32,343 nt of DNA from contig NZ_MLYR01000053.1 of assembly GCF_001866655.1 (NCBI RefSeq), positions 1 to 32,343 on the forward strand, written 5' to 3'. Below, one piece after another: positions 14,879-23,079 of this stretch. The position numbers and the translations under genes are program-made. Source of the DNA: Bacillus sp. MUM 116. Lineage in GTDB: Bacteria > Bacillota > Bacilli > Bacillales > Cytobacillaceae. The stretch's first letter is position 1; each line of letters opens with the position of its first letter. Under the pieces are notes generated by a model. It did not search any database, was not told the DNA's origin, and saw only the letters and a list, made by a program, of their open reading frames with translations.

Positions 14879-16189
14879 TTGATAATCATTAATTTGATCA
14901 CCATTGCAATTTTAATTGCATTTACGGCATTTTTCGTATCTTATGAATTTGCCATTGTAAAAGTCCGTAGCACACGAATCGATCAATTGGTTGGCGAAGG
15001 AAACAAAAATGCAATCGCAGCGAAAAAAATTGTTTCAAATCTTGATGAATATTTATCCGCATGTCAGCTGGGGATTACCGTTACTGCATTAGGGTTAGGT
15101 TGGTTGGGCGAACCGACCGTAGATCATATCCTGCATCCTTTATTGGTTAATCTGAACTTGCCTGAAGCTGTTTCAAGTATTGCATCCATCGTGATTGCCT
15201 TTGCTTTAGTAACATTCGTTCACGTCGTAGTAGGGGAACTCGCCCCTAAAACACTTGCGATACAAAAAGCAGAAATGGTTACGTTACTTTTTGCTAAACC
15301 TATGATTCTTTTTTATAAAATCATGTACCCATTTATTAAAGCATTAAATGGTTCAGCCCGTTTGGTAACTGGAATCTTTGGATTGAAACCTGCTTCCGAA
15401 CACGAAGTTGCTCACTCTGAAGAAGAGCTTCAATTAATTATTTCAGAAAGCTATAAAAGCGGAGAAATTAATCAATCTGAATATAAATATGTGAATAAAA
15501 TTTTTGAATTTGATGATCGTCTTGCAAAAGAAATTATGGTTCCACGTACAGAAATTGTAGCGTTTGACCAATCACAGTCATTAGAAGAATGTCTTAAGAT
15601 TGTTACAGAAGAAAATTATACAAGATACCCTGTTATTGATGGTGAAAAAGATAACATCGTTGGTATGTTGAATATTAAAGAAGTCATGACCGAATTTATC
15701 AAAGGGAAGAGTTTAGGAACTTCTGTTCAACATTATGTTCGTCCGGTTATCCAAGTAATTGAATCGATTCCCATCCATGATTTATTAGTGAAGATGCAAA
15801 AAGACCGTGTTCATATGGCGATTCTTTTAGACGAATATGGTGGGACTGCAGGTTTAGTGACAGTTGAAGATATTCTCGAGGAAATTGTTGGTGAAATACG
15901 AGATGAATTTGATGCCGATGAAGTCCCGGAAATAAATAAAATTAATGAACATAAAACCATTGTAGACGGAAAAGTTCTTATCGAAGAAATCAATGATTTA
16001 TTCGGATTAGAAATTGATGATGAGGATATTGATACCATTGGCGGATGGATTTTATCCCAAAAAATGGATATGGCTGAAGGTGAAATTATTTGTCATGGCC
16101 ATTACGAATTTAAAGTTCTTGAAGTGGATGGTTATCATATCAAATCATTAGAAATAGCAAAACCATTAAAACAAGAAGCCCTTGCTTAA
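14879..16189 (+). CDS. CNNM/CorC (HlyC) family transporter-like protein with CBS pair
   Basis: The 436-residue protein has an N-terminal DUF21/CNNM membrane domain (about 1-190; TAFFVSYEFAIVKVRSTRID, SACQLGITVTALGLGWLGEP, FVHVVVGELAPKTLAIQKAE), a CBS pair (about 205-330; MVPRTEIVAFD and LLDEYGGTAGLVTVEDILEE) and a C-terminal CorC_HlyC domain (VDGKVLIEEINDLFGLEIDD). The layout matches B. subtilis MpfA (YhdP), reported as a Mg2+ efflux protein, and its paralogues, once labelled hemolysins. The start is TTG 14879; an in-frame stop at 14867 excludes earlier starts. It follows a MerR gene and a hairpin that covers its SD. A terminator lies just after the stop. Magnesium or cobalt efflux is a family-based inference. 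Confidence 0.88.
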   Translation: MIIINLITIAILIAFTAFFVSYEFAIVKVRSTRIDQLVGEGNKNAIAAKKIVSNLDEYLSACQLGITVTALGLGWLGEPTVDHILHPLLVNLNLPEAVSSIASIVIAFALVTFVHVVVGELAPKTLAIQKAEMVTLLFAKPMILFYKIMYPFIKALNGSARLVTGIFGLKPASEHEVAHSEEELQLIISESYKSGEINQSEYKYVNKIFEFDDRLAKEIMVPRTEIVAFDQSQSLEECLKIVTEENYTRYPVIDGEKDNIVGMLNIKEVMTEFIKGKSLGTSVQHYVRPVIQVIESIPIHDLLVKMQKDRVHMAILLDEYGGTAGLVTVEDILEEIVGEIRDEFDADEVPEINKINEHKTIVDGKVLIEEINDLFGLEIDDEDIDTIGGWILSQKMDMAEGEIICHGHYEFKVLEVDGYHIKSLEIAKPLKQEALA

Positions 16190-16192
16190 TGT

Positions 16193-16224
16193 AGAATCCC
16201 TCTTTTTCGAGAGGGATTCTTTTA
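16193..16224 (+). terminator. Terminator of the MerR-CNNM/CorC unit
   Basis: AGAATCCCTC and GAGGGATTCT form a 10-bp stem, followed by TTTT. Confidence 0.85.
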
Positions 16225-16368
16225 TAATTTATAAAATAATCGTATCATCAAAACTGCTCCTTTAACCACCTATTTTTCTTTTTTATCCATAAATAGTAAG
16301 TTGTGTCCGAAAATTCTGATAAGTACATGAAACTACGATACAATTACCTTAAAAATGGAGGGGCTTTT

Positions 16369-16494
16369 GTGAGTGAACAAGAAAAAATCTTACTGGATAA
16401 AACATCTATGATTCTAAAAAAAGATACAAGCCAGATGAGGTTAAACGATATTATTGAAGAACTTGTTCAATTAATTGAATTAAAAACAAACTAA
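16369..16494 (+). CDS. Small protein, 41 residues, unknown function
   Basis: I start this at GTG 16369 because TGGAGGGG lies seven bases upstream; a longer frame from GTG 16303 has no SD and would overlap a likely -10 (TACAAT near 16340). The protein (MSEQEKILLDKTSMILKKDT, then SQMRLNDIIEELVQLIELKTN) is mostly helical and charged, with no Cys and no membrane segment. The size recalls Spo0E-like regulators, but their SQELD signature is absent. Its own terminator follows at 16509. I do not recognise the family. Confidence 0.6.
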   Translation: MSEQEKILLDKTSMILKKDTSQMRLNDIIEELVQLIELKTN

Positions 16495-16508
16495 TATTTT
16501 AATGTTTC

Positions 16509-16540
16509 GAATGAGGTACTCAAAAAGTACCTCATTTTTC
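16509..16540 (+). terminator. Terminator after the 41-residue gene
   Basis: AATGAGGTACT and AGTACCTCATT form an 11-bp stem, followed by a T-run. Confidence 0.85.
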
Positions 16541-16731
16541 TATTTCATAACAAAGATCTAAATTATTAAGATATTTATTTGAAAACTCGCATGTAAGTAC
16601 AACTCCCTTAATATAGTTAAAATGAACAGCCATCTTATTCGTTTAAATCGGTACAAGTTTTCTAGGTTTTTATTAGATGGTTACTACAAACTTCTTCCAA
16701 TTCCAACTTAAGCTTAGTTAATCAAAATACC

Positions 16732-16756
16732 GAAAAGCGTATCCCTTACGCTTTTC
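16732..16756 (+). promoter_or_regulatory. Hairpin directly upstream of the fixA RBS
   Basis: GAAAAGCGTA-TCCCT-TACGCTTTTC is a perfect 10-bp stem ending seven bases before AAGGAGG. No U-run follows (TAATAATAAGG), so it is more likely a 5' mRNA stabiliser, protein-binding site or operator than a terminator. Confidence 0.5.
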
Positions 16757-16776
16757 TAATAATAAGGAGGAATTCA

Positions 16777-17601
16777 ATGCTACATATTGTGGCCTGTATT
16801 AAGCAAGTTCCTGACACGAAAATCATTAAAATGAATCCAAAAACCAACACCATGGACCGAAGAACGGCACCTGCCATCTTAAATCCTTATGATGCCCATG
16901 CCGTAGAAGAGGCGGTCCGACTAAAGGAAAGATATGGAGGAACGGTATCCGTCTTAACGATGGGCCCGCCACCAGCGGTAAAAGCCATTAAAAAGTGTAT
17001 CGAAATTGGGGCTGATGAGGGATATTTAATCACAGACCGGAGATTTGCCGGTGCGGATACATTGGCCACTAGTTATACCCTTACCAAAGCGCTGGAGAAA
17101 ATCTCGAAAACCAATCCGGTTGATCTCGTCATCTGCGGCAAAATGACCATTGATGGGGATACCGGGCAAGTCGGTCCGGGTATTGCAAGGAGGCTCGACA
17201 TCCCGCCTCTTACTTCGGTGAACAAAGTGGCGGAAATTAATAAAGAAGAGCGATACGCTGTTGTCCATCGCAAATTGGAGGACGGGTATGAGGTAATTAA
17301 ATCCTCTTTACCTTGTTTATTTTCCGTCGAAAAAACGATCAATGAAGTGCCGTATTCTTCTTTTCCCAACATGTTAAAAGCAGCGAAATACGAGCCTGTT
17401 ATCTGGTCTGTTGATGACTTGGAGGGAGTAGACATTAAACAACTTGGGTTGAAGGGATCCCCAACGATTGTTTCGAAAGTATGGGCCCCGCCGCCGCCAG
17501 AAGGGGGAACGATGCTAGAGGGTAAACCACAGGACCTAGTGGAACAATTGCTTTCTGTCATCATGGAAAAGAAAGAATTGTTTACGGTCAGGGAGGGATA
17601 A
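16777..17601 (+). CDS. fixA: FixA, electron transfer flavoprotein beta-type subunit
   Basis: The 274-residue protein has the ETF-beta layout: start HIVACIKQVPDTKIIKMNPK, then NPYDAHAVEEAVRLKERYGG, the nucleotide-binding strand TVSVLTMGPP, ADTLATSYTL, and DLVICGKMTIDGDTGQVGPG. FixA pairs with FixB in a flavodimer that takes electrons from NADH or an acyl-CoA dehydrogenase. In bifurcating FixABCX complexes this subunit holds the bifurcating FAD. AAGGAGG gives a strong start. It is first in a tight fixABCX operon; the hairpin at 16732 is the only regulatory signal I see. Confidence 0.93.
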   Translation: MLHIVACIKQVPDTKIIKMNPKTNTMDRRTAPAILNPYDAHAVEEAVRLKERYGGTVSVLTMGPPPAVKAIKKCIEIGADEGYLITDRRFAGADTLATSYTLTKALEKISKTNPVDLVICGKMTIDGDTGQVGPGIARRLDIPPLTSVNKVAEINKEERYAVVHRKLEDGYEVIKSSLPCLFSVEKTINEVPYSSFPNMLKAAKYEPVIWSVDDLEGVDIKQLGLKGSPTIVSKVWAPPPPEGGTMLEGKPQDLVEQLLSVIMEKKELFTVREG

Positions 17602-17604
17602 GGG

Positions 17605-18642
17605 ATGGATTTTAAGGATTATACGGGTGTTTGGGTATTTATCGAAGAAAAAGACGGAGAAATTGCTCCTGTTTCCCTTGAACTTTTGGGTGCAGGGAGA
17701 AAATTGGCCGACAAACGCCGATGTGACTTGGCGGGTGTATTAATCGGGGAAAATATAAAATCTTTAACAAAAACAATTTTTGAGTACGGAGCAGATATCG
17801 CCTATGTCTATGACCAGTCAATTTTTAAACATTACAGGACAGAATCCTTTATGCAGGCACTTCTTGAGTGTTCCAACAAATATAAACCTGAAATTATCCT
17901 ATTTGGTGCCACCTCGACCGGAAAAGACCTGGCAAGTGCGGTTGCCACCGATTTGCCCACCGGATTAACAGCCGATACGACCGAGTTGGATGTCGAAGAG
18001 GAAACCGGGCTATTGTTGGCAAGCCGACCTGCCTTTGGGGGAAATATTATGGCGACAATTCTTTGTAAAAAGTATCGGCCGCAAATGGCAACCGTTCGTG
18101 CCAAAGTCATGAAAGCGCTGACTCCCCAATCAGACAGAACGGGCAAGATCATTGAAGAAACGATTGCCTTAAAAGAAGAAGATATTCGGACAAAAGTATT
18201 GGAAATTGTGAAGGAAACCACAAAAAAAGTTCGCATCGACGAGGCTGATATCATTGTGGCTGGCGGCAAAGGGTTAGGAAGTGCCGAGGGCTTTCAGCTA
18301 ATTCACCACTTAGCCGAAACGCTTGGTGGAGCTGTTGGTGCCAGCCGGGATGTAGTAGAAGCTGGTTGGATTGCTCATCCACACCAAGTAGGTCAAACCG
18401 GAGTAACAGTCACGCCGAAAATTTATTTTGCAATTGGAATTTCTGGTGCGATTCAACATATCGTCGGGATGAAAAACTCTGGTTTAATTATTGCCATAAA
18501 TAAAGACTCTAACGCACCTATTTTCCAATCTTGTCATTATGGAATTGTTGGTGATGCCTTTGAGATTGTGCCTCTATTAATTGAACAGTTTAAGAAAGCT
18601 TTATCGAGAGAGGAGGTAAGCAGTTATGCCGGAGAAGTTTGA
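17605..18642 (+). CDS. fixB: FixB, electron transfer flavoprotein alpha-type subunit
   Basis: The 345-residue protein begins 3 bases after the fixA stop. The N-terminal domain is ETF-like (VWVFIEEKDGEIAPVSLELL). The C-terminal FAD domain carries the diagnostic VGASRDVVEAGWIAHPHQVG, then QTGVTVTPKIYFAIGISGAI and NSGLIIAINKDSNAPIF, ending CHYGIVGDAFEIVP, where most ETF-alpha proteins have ADYG. FixB holds the structural FAD that carries electrons from FixA to FixC. Its 3' end overlaps fixC by 17 bases, indicating translational coupling. Confidence 0.94.
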   Translation: MDFKDYTGVWVFIEEKDGEIAPVSLELLGAGRKLADKRRCDLAGVLIGENIKSLTKTIFEYGADIAYVYDQSIFKHYRTESFMQALLECSNKYKPEIILFGATSTGKDLASAVATDLPTGLTADTTELDVEEETGLLLASRPAFGGNIMATILCKKYRPQMATVRAKVMKALTPQSDRTGKIIEETIALKEEDIRTKVLEIVKETTKKVRIDEADIIVAGGKGLGSAEGFQLIHHLAETLGGAVGASRDVVEAGWIAHPHQVGQTGVTVTPKIYFAIGISGAIQHIVGMKNSGLIIAINKDSNAPIFQSCHYGIVGDAFEIVPLLIEQFKKALSREEVSSYAGEV

Positions 18643-19921
18643 TTGTATAGTGGTTGGGGCAGGCCCAGCTGGGATCTCCTGTGCCCATGAATTAGCAAAA
18701 GGCGGCGCAAACGTCTTGCTTCTTGAAAGAGGAGAGTATCCAGGTTCCAAAAATGTCATGGGGGGTGTCCTTTATCGAAAAATGATGGAGGACATTATCC
18801 CGGAGTTTTATAAAGAAGCTCCCGTTGAGCGCCCCATCGTCGAGCAGAGGTTTATGATGATGGATAAGGAGTCAGCCGTCACCTTTGGTTATAAAGGCTT
18901 GGAATGGGCCCAGGAACCGTACAATAACTTTACGGTCTTACGAGCAAATTTTGACCAATGGTTTGCCCAGAAAGCAGTAGACCAAGGGGCAGTCTTAGTC
19001 TGCGAAACCGTTGTATTGGAATGTATTGTCGAAAACGGGAAGGTGGTCGGTGTCCGGACAGACCGCCCTGATGGAGATATTTACGCAGATGTTGTCGTGT
19101 TGGCCGATGGGGTAAACTCGCTGCTTGCGCAAAAACTTGGGTTTCATAAGGAACTCAAACCTGAAGAAACAGCCCTCGCCACTATGGAAATTTTGAAGCT
19201 CGATAAAAAAATCATTGAAGATCGCTTCAACCTAGAAGAGAATCAAGGCTGCACCATCGAATTATTTGGAGATGCTACAAAAGGAATTCTCGGTACAGGG
19301 TTCCTATATACCAATAAAGAAACAATAAGTATTGGGGTTGGGACCCTTCTATCCGGGATGATCAAACATAAAATTAGACCGTATGACTTACTTGAATATG
19401 TGAAAAACCATCCGATGATTCGCCCGTATATTCAAGGAAGTGAGCCGGCGGAATATTTAGCTCACTTAATTCCAGAAGGCGGCTTTAATTCAATGGGGAA
19501 AATTGTCGGGAATGGTGTCATTGTCATCGGCGATGCTTCGCAGCTCGTCAATGCCATTCATCGTGAGGGTTCCAATTTGGCGATGACTTCCGGTAGGTTA
19601 GCTGCGGAAACCGTTCTATTGGCCAAGGAAGCAGGAAACTTTTCTGAAAGTATGCTAAGTCGCTATCAGGAAAAATTATTTGCAGGGTTTGTCGGCCAGG
19701 ATATGAAGAAATATAAGGATTCCACCCATCATTTTAATAAGTTCCCGCAGTATTTTGAAGAGTATATTCCAATGATCAATAAAGCGGCAAGTCAAATGTT
19801 TACCGTTGATGGATCGTCCAAATGGGAGAAACAAAAGAAAGTCATAAGAGGTCTAGGGTCTGCGAAAGAGAAGATGAAACTTGCCCGCGATGTTTATAAA
19901 GCATGGAAGGTGATGAAATAA
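18626..19921 (+). CDS. fixC: FixC, flavoprotein (ETF-quinone oxidoreductase type)
   Basis: The 431-residue protein has an N-terminal Rossmann motif (DCIVVGAGPAGISCAHELAK) and LERGEYPGSKNVMGGVLY. Later parts are VVVLADGVNSLLAQKLG near residue 155 and the second FAD contact NGVIVIGDASQLVNAIHREG near 290. It belongs to the ETF-QO/FixC family, which passes electrons from the flavodimer to membrane quinone. AGGAGGT precedes the ATG by 8 bases, inside the end of fixB. It is shorter than mitochondrial ETF-QO because the Fe-S domain is a separate protein, FixX. Confidence 0.94.
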   Translation: MPEKFDCIVVGAGPAGISCAHELAKGGANVLLLERGEYPGSKNVMGGVLYRKMMEDIIPEFYKEAPVERPIVEQRFMMMDKESAVTFGYKGLEWAQEPYNNFTVLRANFDQWFAQKAVDQGAVLVCETVVLECIVENGKVVGVRTDRPDGDIYADVVVLADGVNSLLAQKLGFHKELKPEETALATMEILKLDKKIIEDRFNLEENQGCTIELFGDATKGILGTGFLYTNKETISIGVGTLLSGMIKHKIRPYDLLEYVKNHPMIRPYIQGSEPAEYLAHLIPEGGFNSMGKIVGNGVIVIGDASQLVNAIHREGSNLAMTSGRLAAETVLLAKEAGNFSESMLSRYQEKLFAGFVGQDMKKYKDSTHHFNKFPQYFEEYIPMINKAASQMFTVDGSSKWEKQKKVIRGLGSAKEKMKLARDVYKAWKVMK

Positions 19922-20218
19922 ATGAGTGAACAGAAAAAATTTCAGTCTATCGAAGAAAAACAATATCTTGTTCGCTTTAACGCCGATACCAAATCTCATC
20001 TGCATGTCAAAGATAATGATATTTGTTTAACGTCATGCCCTGATAAAATCTGTACGATTTTTTGCCCAGCAGAGGTTTATAAATGGGAAGATATCCGCAT
20101 GCATGTTGGCTACGAGGGCTGTCATGAATGTGGCAGCTGCCGGATTGGGTGCCCGCATCAAAATATTAAATGGGAGTATCCGAAGGGCGGTCACGGGATT
20201 GTTTTTAGGTTAGGTTAA
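19922..20218 (+). CDS. fixX: FixX, ferredoxin-like protein
   Basis: The 98-residue protein starts immediately after the fixC stop codon, with AAGGTGATG as SD. It holds Cys clusters CLTSCPDKICTIFCPAEVYK and CHECGSCRIGCPHQNIKW, which fit one Fe4S4 ligand set plus extra Cys, as in FixX and the C-terminal domain of ETF-QO. The end GHGIVFRLG is typical of the family. It is the last gene of the operon, followed by a terminator at 20236. No acyl-CoA dehydrogenase or nitrogenase gene is adjacent, so the electron donor and acceptor are open. Confidence 0.93.
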   Translation: MSEQKKFQSIEEKQYLVRFNADTKSHLHVKDNDICLTSCPDKICTIFCPAEVYKWEDIRMHVGYEGCHECGSCRIGCPHQNIKWEYPKGGHGIVFRLG

Positions 20219-20235
20219 CACCTATTTCATATTTG

Positions 20236-20267
20236 AGGGGCTATCTTGATGGATAGTCCTATTTTTA
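20236..20267 (+). terminator. Terminator of the fixABCX operon
   Basis: GGGCTATC and GATAGTCC (one G-U pair) form an 8-bp stem with a 6-base loop, followed by TATTTTTATT. Confidence 0.75.
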
Positions 20268-20292
20268 TTAAATAGATAATTGGAGGGATACG

Positions 20293-21525
20293 ATGAATAG
20301 GAGTTATGACGTCATCATTACTGGAGCGAGATGTGCCGGAGCGACTTTGGCCATCCAGCTTGCTGAAGCTGGTTTTCATGTACTGCTAGTTGACCGTGCA
20401 ACATTTCCGAGTGACACTTTGTCAACCAATACGTTCTTCAATAATACGATACCGATTCTTAGGGAGATGGGGGTTTTGGAGAAACTGCTAGAAACGAATC
20501 CTACACATGTGCAGACAATCAAATTTCAGTTTGAGGACACCGTGATTGAAGGCCCGATTCCTGCGGTTGATGGCGAGGATACTGCCTATTGCATTCGAAG
20601 AACCCATCTGGATCACATTCTGCTTAACCAAGCAAAATCCTATAAAAATATTAATGTCAAAGAAGGATTTCGAGTTACAGATGTAATATATGATGGAGAA
20701 ACAGTAATTGGTGTGAGAGGGGAAGATGGGACTAAGAAGGTAGAAGAGTACCGAGCCCGTCTGGTGGTTGGAGCGGACGGGAGAAACTCAAAGATTCGCA
20801 AACTGGTAAAGAGCAAATTGAAAATCAGCAGCCCATCCACTGTTGCGGTCTATTTCGGCTATTTCTCCGGTATTCAGCATGATTCTATGCCTAAATTTGA
20901 GGTGTATAAGAGAAAGGATAAAATGGCGATTCTTTTTCCTACAAATGATGATTTATATGTAGTGGTTGCAAATTTTCCTTTACAAAATAAGACTTTACTA
21001 AATAATTTTAAAGAAAATCCCGAAAAAAGTTTGCGTCAGTTTATTGATTATCATTTCCCTAACACAACGTTAAGCACCCGCCTAAGGAATTCCAAATTGG
21101 TTGAACCGGTTAAAGGATTAATAGGTTATGAGAATTATTGGTACCAGGGGATGGGGAACGGTTGGGCGTTGGTTGGAGATGCCATTTGTTTTAAGGATCC
21201 AGCAATGGCCCAAGGAATCCATGATGCGATTTGTGGAGCCCGAATATTAGCCGATACCTTAATCAAAAATCATGGGCAAACGACTAAATGGGAAAAAGTT
21301 GCAGGAGAGTACCAACAAACAATGGAAAAAGAATTTATGGTCCGTTTTTATATCGGATGTGAGCTTTCCAAGAATGAAATCATCACGGAACAACAAGATG
21401 CTGTAAATAAAATGATTAGTGCCCACCCATCTGCCATAGAGAAATTTTTAGGGATTTATAACTATGCAAACGAACCTGCAGATTTTGAAAAAGAACTCCA
21501 CCGAATTTTAGAAACTCTCTCTTGA
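20293..21525 (+). CDS. FAD-dependent oxidoreductase (UbiH/halogenase-like fold)
   Basis: The 410-residue protein has an FAD-binding start (YDVIITGARCAGATLAIQLA), in which the usual GxGxxG reads GARCAG, a variant known in the flavin monooxygenase/halogenase group. VDRATFPSDTLSTNTF follows, then RLVVGADGRNSKIRKLV near residue 155 and the second FAD motif WALVGDAICFKDPAMAQGIH near 295. The tryptophan-halogenase WxWxIP motif is not visible. SD GGAGGG gives the start. It lies after the fixABCX terminator, so it is probably a separate unit. Substrate unknown; a hydroxylase or geranylgeranyl-reductase-like enzyme are possibilities. Confidence 0.82.
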   Translation: MNRSYDVIITGARCAGATLAIQLAEAGFHVLLVDRATFPSDTLSTNTFFNNTIPILREMGVLEKLLETNPTHVQTIKFQFEDTVIEGPIPAVDGEDTAYCIRRTHLDHILLNQAKSYKNINVKEGFRVTDVIYDGETVIGVRGEDGTKKVEEYRARLVVGADGRNSKIRKLVKSKLKISSPSTVAVYFGYFSGIQHDSMPKFEVYKRKDKMAILFPTNDDLYVVVANFPLQNKTLLNNFKENPEKSLRQFIDYHFPNTTLSTRLRNSKLVEPVKGLIGYENYWYQGMGNGWALVGDAICFKDPAMAQGIHDAICGARILADTLIKNHGQTTKWEKVAGEYQQTMEKEFMVRFYIGCELSKNEIITEQQDAVNKMISAHPSAIEKFLGIYNYANEPADFEKELHRILETLS

Positions 21526-21579
21526 ATATTATTTTAGGGAATTTTCATAGATGGTAGGTTGATCTTTCCGGAAATTAAA

Positions 21580-21625
21580 TCTAAAAAACCGCACTGTAAA
21601 TTTTTCACACACGTGCGGTTTTTTA
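21580..21625. terminator. Bidirectional terminator between convergent genes
   Basis: AAAAAACCGCAC and GTGCGGTTTTTT form a 12-bp stem around an 18-base loop. It serves the FAD oxidoreductase gene on the plus strand and the small membrane protein gene on the minus strand. Confidence 0.88.
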
Positions 21626-21647
21626 CTATTTACAAAAATATAGATAC

Positions 21648-21899
21648 TTAATGTTTTAAATGTACAACTGTAATCGAAAAAAGCCTTTTAAATAAGGGGA
21701 AGAGTGTTCCTAAAGTAATAGCAGGGATATCAATAATAGACCATAAGACGTGGTATAGTTTGATTTCCTTGCTCTTTCCGATTGTTGCCTGTCTTAAACC
21801 GCTATCAAAAATCCACAACGCCCTGATCACCGTGTAAAAAGAGTAAATCCCCAATAATGCTAGCTGCCACCATGTTAACTGAACAAATAGTGTATTCAT
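21648..21899 (-). CDS. Small membrane protein, about 83 residues
   Basis: From the second ATG (21899) the protein is 83 residues; an ATG at 21908 touches AAGGAG directly and has no spacing, so it is less likely. Two hydrophobic segments are visible (WWQLALLGIYSFYTVIRALW near residue 10 and the stretch ending IPAITLGTLFPLF near 60) with a polar loop containing SGLRQATIGKSKEIK. The gene has a TATAAT element upstream (about 21940-21945 on the minus strand) and a shared terminator downstream. I do not recognise a named family. Confidence 0.65.
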   Translation of the reverse strand: MNTLFVQLTWWQLALLGIYSFYTVIRALWIFDSGLRQATIGKSKEIKLYHVLWSIIDIPAITLGTLFPLFKRLFSITVVHLKH

Positions 21900-22139
21900 T
21901 TTCTTCATCTCCTTGACAAGTGAAGGTGTTTGTCTATATTATAATCGCCTTTTATTTATATTTGTGGTGATTTCCAAAAAATCCATATATTGTTCAATAA
22001 TTTAAGGAAGGTGCTCAGGATAGTCATTTTTATCCATTCACATTTTTCCTTCCCTTATATAATATTAAAAAATAAATAGAATTTGCCTCATAATGAGGGC
22101 CATTTTACATAGGGGAGCAATAGGGAGAGGAGGGCTACC

Positions 22140-22928
22140 GTGAACACTGACCAAGCTTTTGCCCTGTTAATCGATGCAGGAGTAACAGAAGATACCAGTA
22201 TTCAAACCATTAGACGCTGGCTGCGTGAGAGAAAGATTCATTTTGAGGGAAAAGGATATCGGGAAAATGAATACATACTTGATAATACAGATCAAGCATT
22301 TACCATGTTAAAGGACGCAGGGGTTTCCGAAAATAGGGTAGCTGAAATTGTTGGGCGCTGGCTGAGTGAAGGAAGAATTCGAAATGTGAGTAATGAGAAG
22401 CCAAAAACCGAAGCTAAACGAAATAATAATGTGACCAATGAATTTTTATACCATTCTCAAGATCAAATGAAGATGATTCATCAATTAAAAGAAAAAATAA
22501 AAGCACAGAATGAACATATAAAGGGGATAGAGGAACTTCATCAAACGGCCGTTAATACTTTAATTCAACAAAGAAATAAATTAAAAAAGGAAATTGCCAT
22601 CCTTCAGAATGAGAAGATTGAATTACAGCAGGAAAGCAAGGATTTGTTAAAGGAGAACAGAGATTTACGGAATGAAGTCGTGAAGTTAAAGGAAGAACTA
22701 TCGTTGGGAACTAAAAGAAAGCCTGATAAGACTCAAAGTGCTCCACCACCGAAAACAAATTATTGTCATCAAAAATTAGGGCTTTCCAAAACAGCAAGTC
22801 ATAGGGAAATAGTAGCAGGTTATAAAAAATTGTTAAAAATAACCCATCCGGACCATGGTGGAAGCGCTGCTGCCTTTCACTATATTAAAACAGACTATGA
22901 TCAATTTAGAAATAGTAATAAGGAATAA
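22140..22928 (+). CDS. Protein with two HTH-like repeats, coiled coil and C-terminal J domain
   Basis: The 262-residue protein starts at GTG 22140, with AGGAGGG five bases upstream. Residues 3-33 and 50-80 are tandem repeats that share 16 of 31 positions (TDQAF..L.DAGV.E and RWL.E...I). Each ends in a RRWLRERKI-like segment resembling the recognition part of excisionase/MerR-type winged helices. Residues about 110-205 form a long coiled coil (QLKEKIKAQNEHIKGIEELH). The C-terminus (about 212-260) is a J domain with LGLSKTASHREIVAGYKKLL and the catalytic HPD in THPDHGG, so it may stimulate a DnaK ATPase. There is no Gly/Phe region or zinc finger, so it is not a general DnaJ. A DNA-bound J-protein that recruits DnaK is a reasonable inference. 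It is monocistronic. Confidence 0.8.
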   Translation: MNTDQAFALLIDAGVTEDTSIQTIRRWLRERKIHFEGKGYRENEYILDNTDQAFTMLKDAGVSENRVAEIVGRWLSEGRIRNVSNEKPKTEAKRNNNVTNEFLYHSQDQMKMIHQLKEKIKAQNEHIKGIEELHQTAVNTLIQQRNKLKKEIAILQNEKIELQQESKDLLKENRDLRNEVVKLKEELSLGTKRKPDKTQSAPPPKTNYCHQKLGLSKTASHREIVAGYKKLLKITHPDHGGSAAAFHYIKTDYDQFRNSNKE

Positions 22929-22987
22929 AGGAATGAATTCAGTATTTGATTATGCCTTGTATATTAAATACTAAAACAATATTTTGA

Positions 22988-23036
22988 GCCTCATTTACTA
23001 TATTGGGAGTCCCAATTTAGTAAATGAGGCTTTTTC
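22988..23036. terminator. Long bidirectional terminator
   Basis: GCCTCATTTACTA pairs with TAGTAAATGAGGC, and an inner ATTGGGA/TCCCAAT continues the stem; T-run on the plus strand and A-run on the other. It separates the J-domain gene from the convergent TetR gene. Confidence 0.87.
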
Positions 23037-23079
23037 TGGTTATGACATGACGATTGGGAGCGTGACCGTCACTTTGCTA

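Noticed and set aside
16622..16711. 29-codon ORF upstream of fixA
   Set aside because: It has no SD, and the ATG directly follows a -10-like sequence.
17073..17564. 163-codon minus-strand ORF across fixA
   Set aside because: It is a shadow frame of a clear ETF beta gene and has no RBS or family pattern; the same holds for 29488-29946 and 25237-25572.
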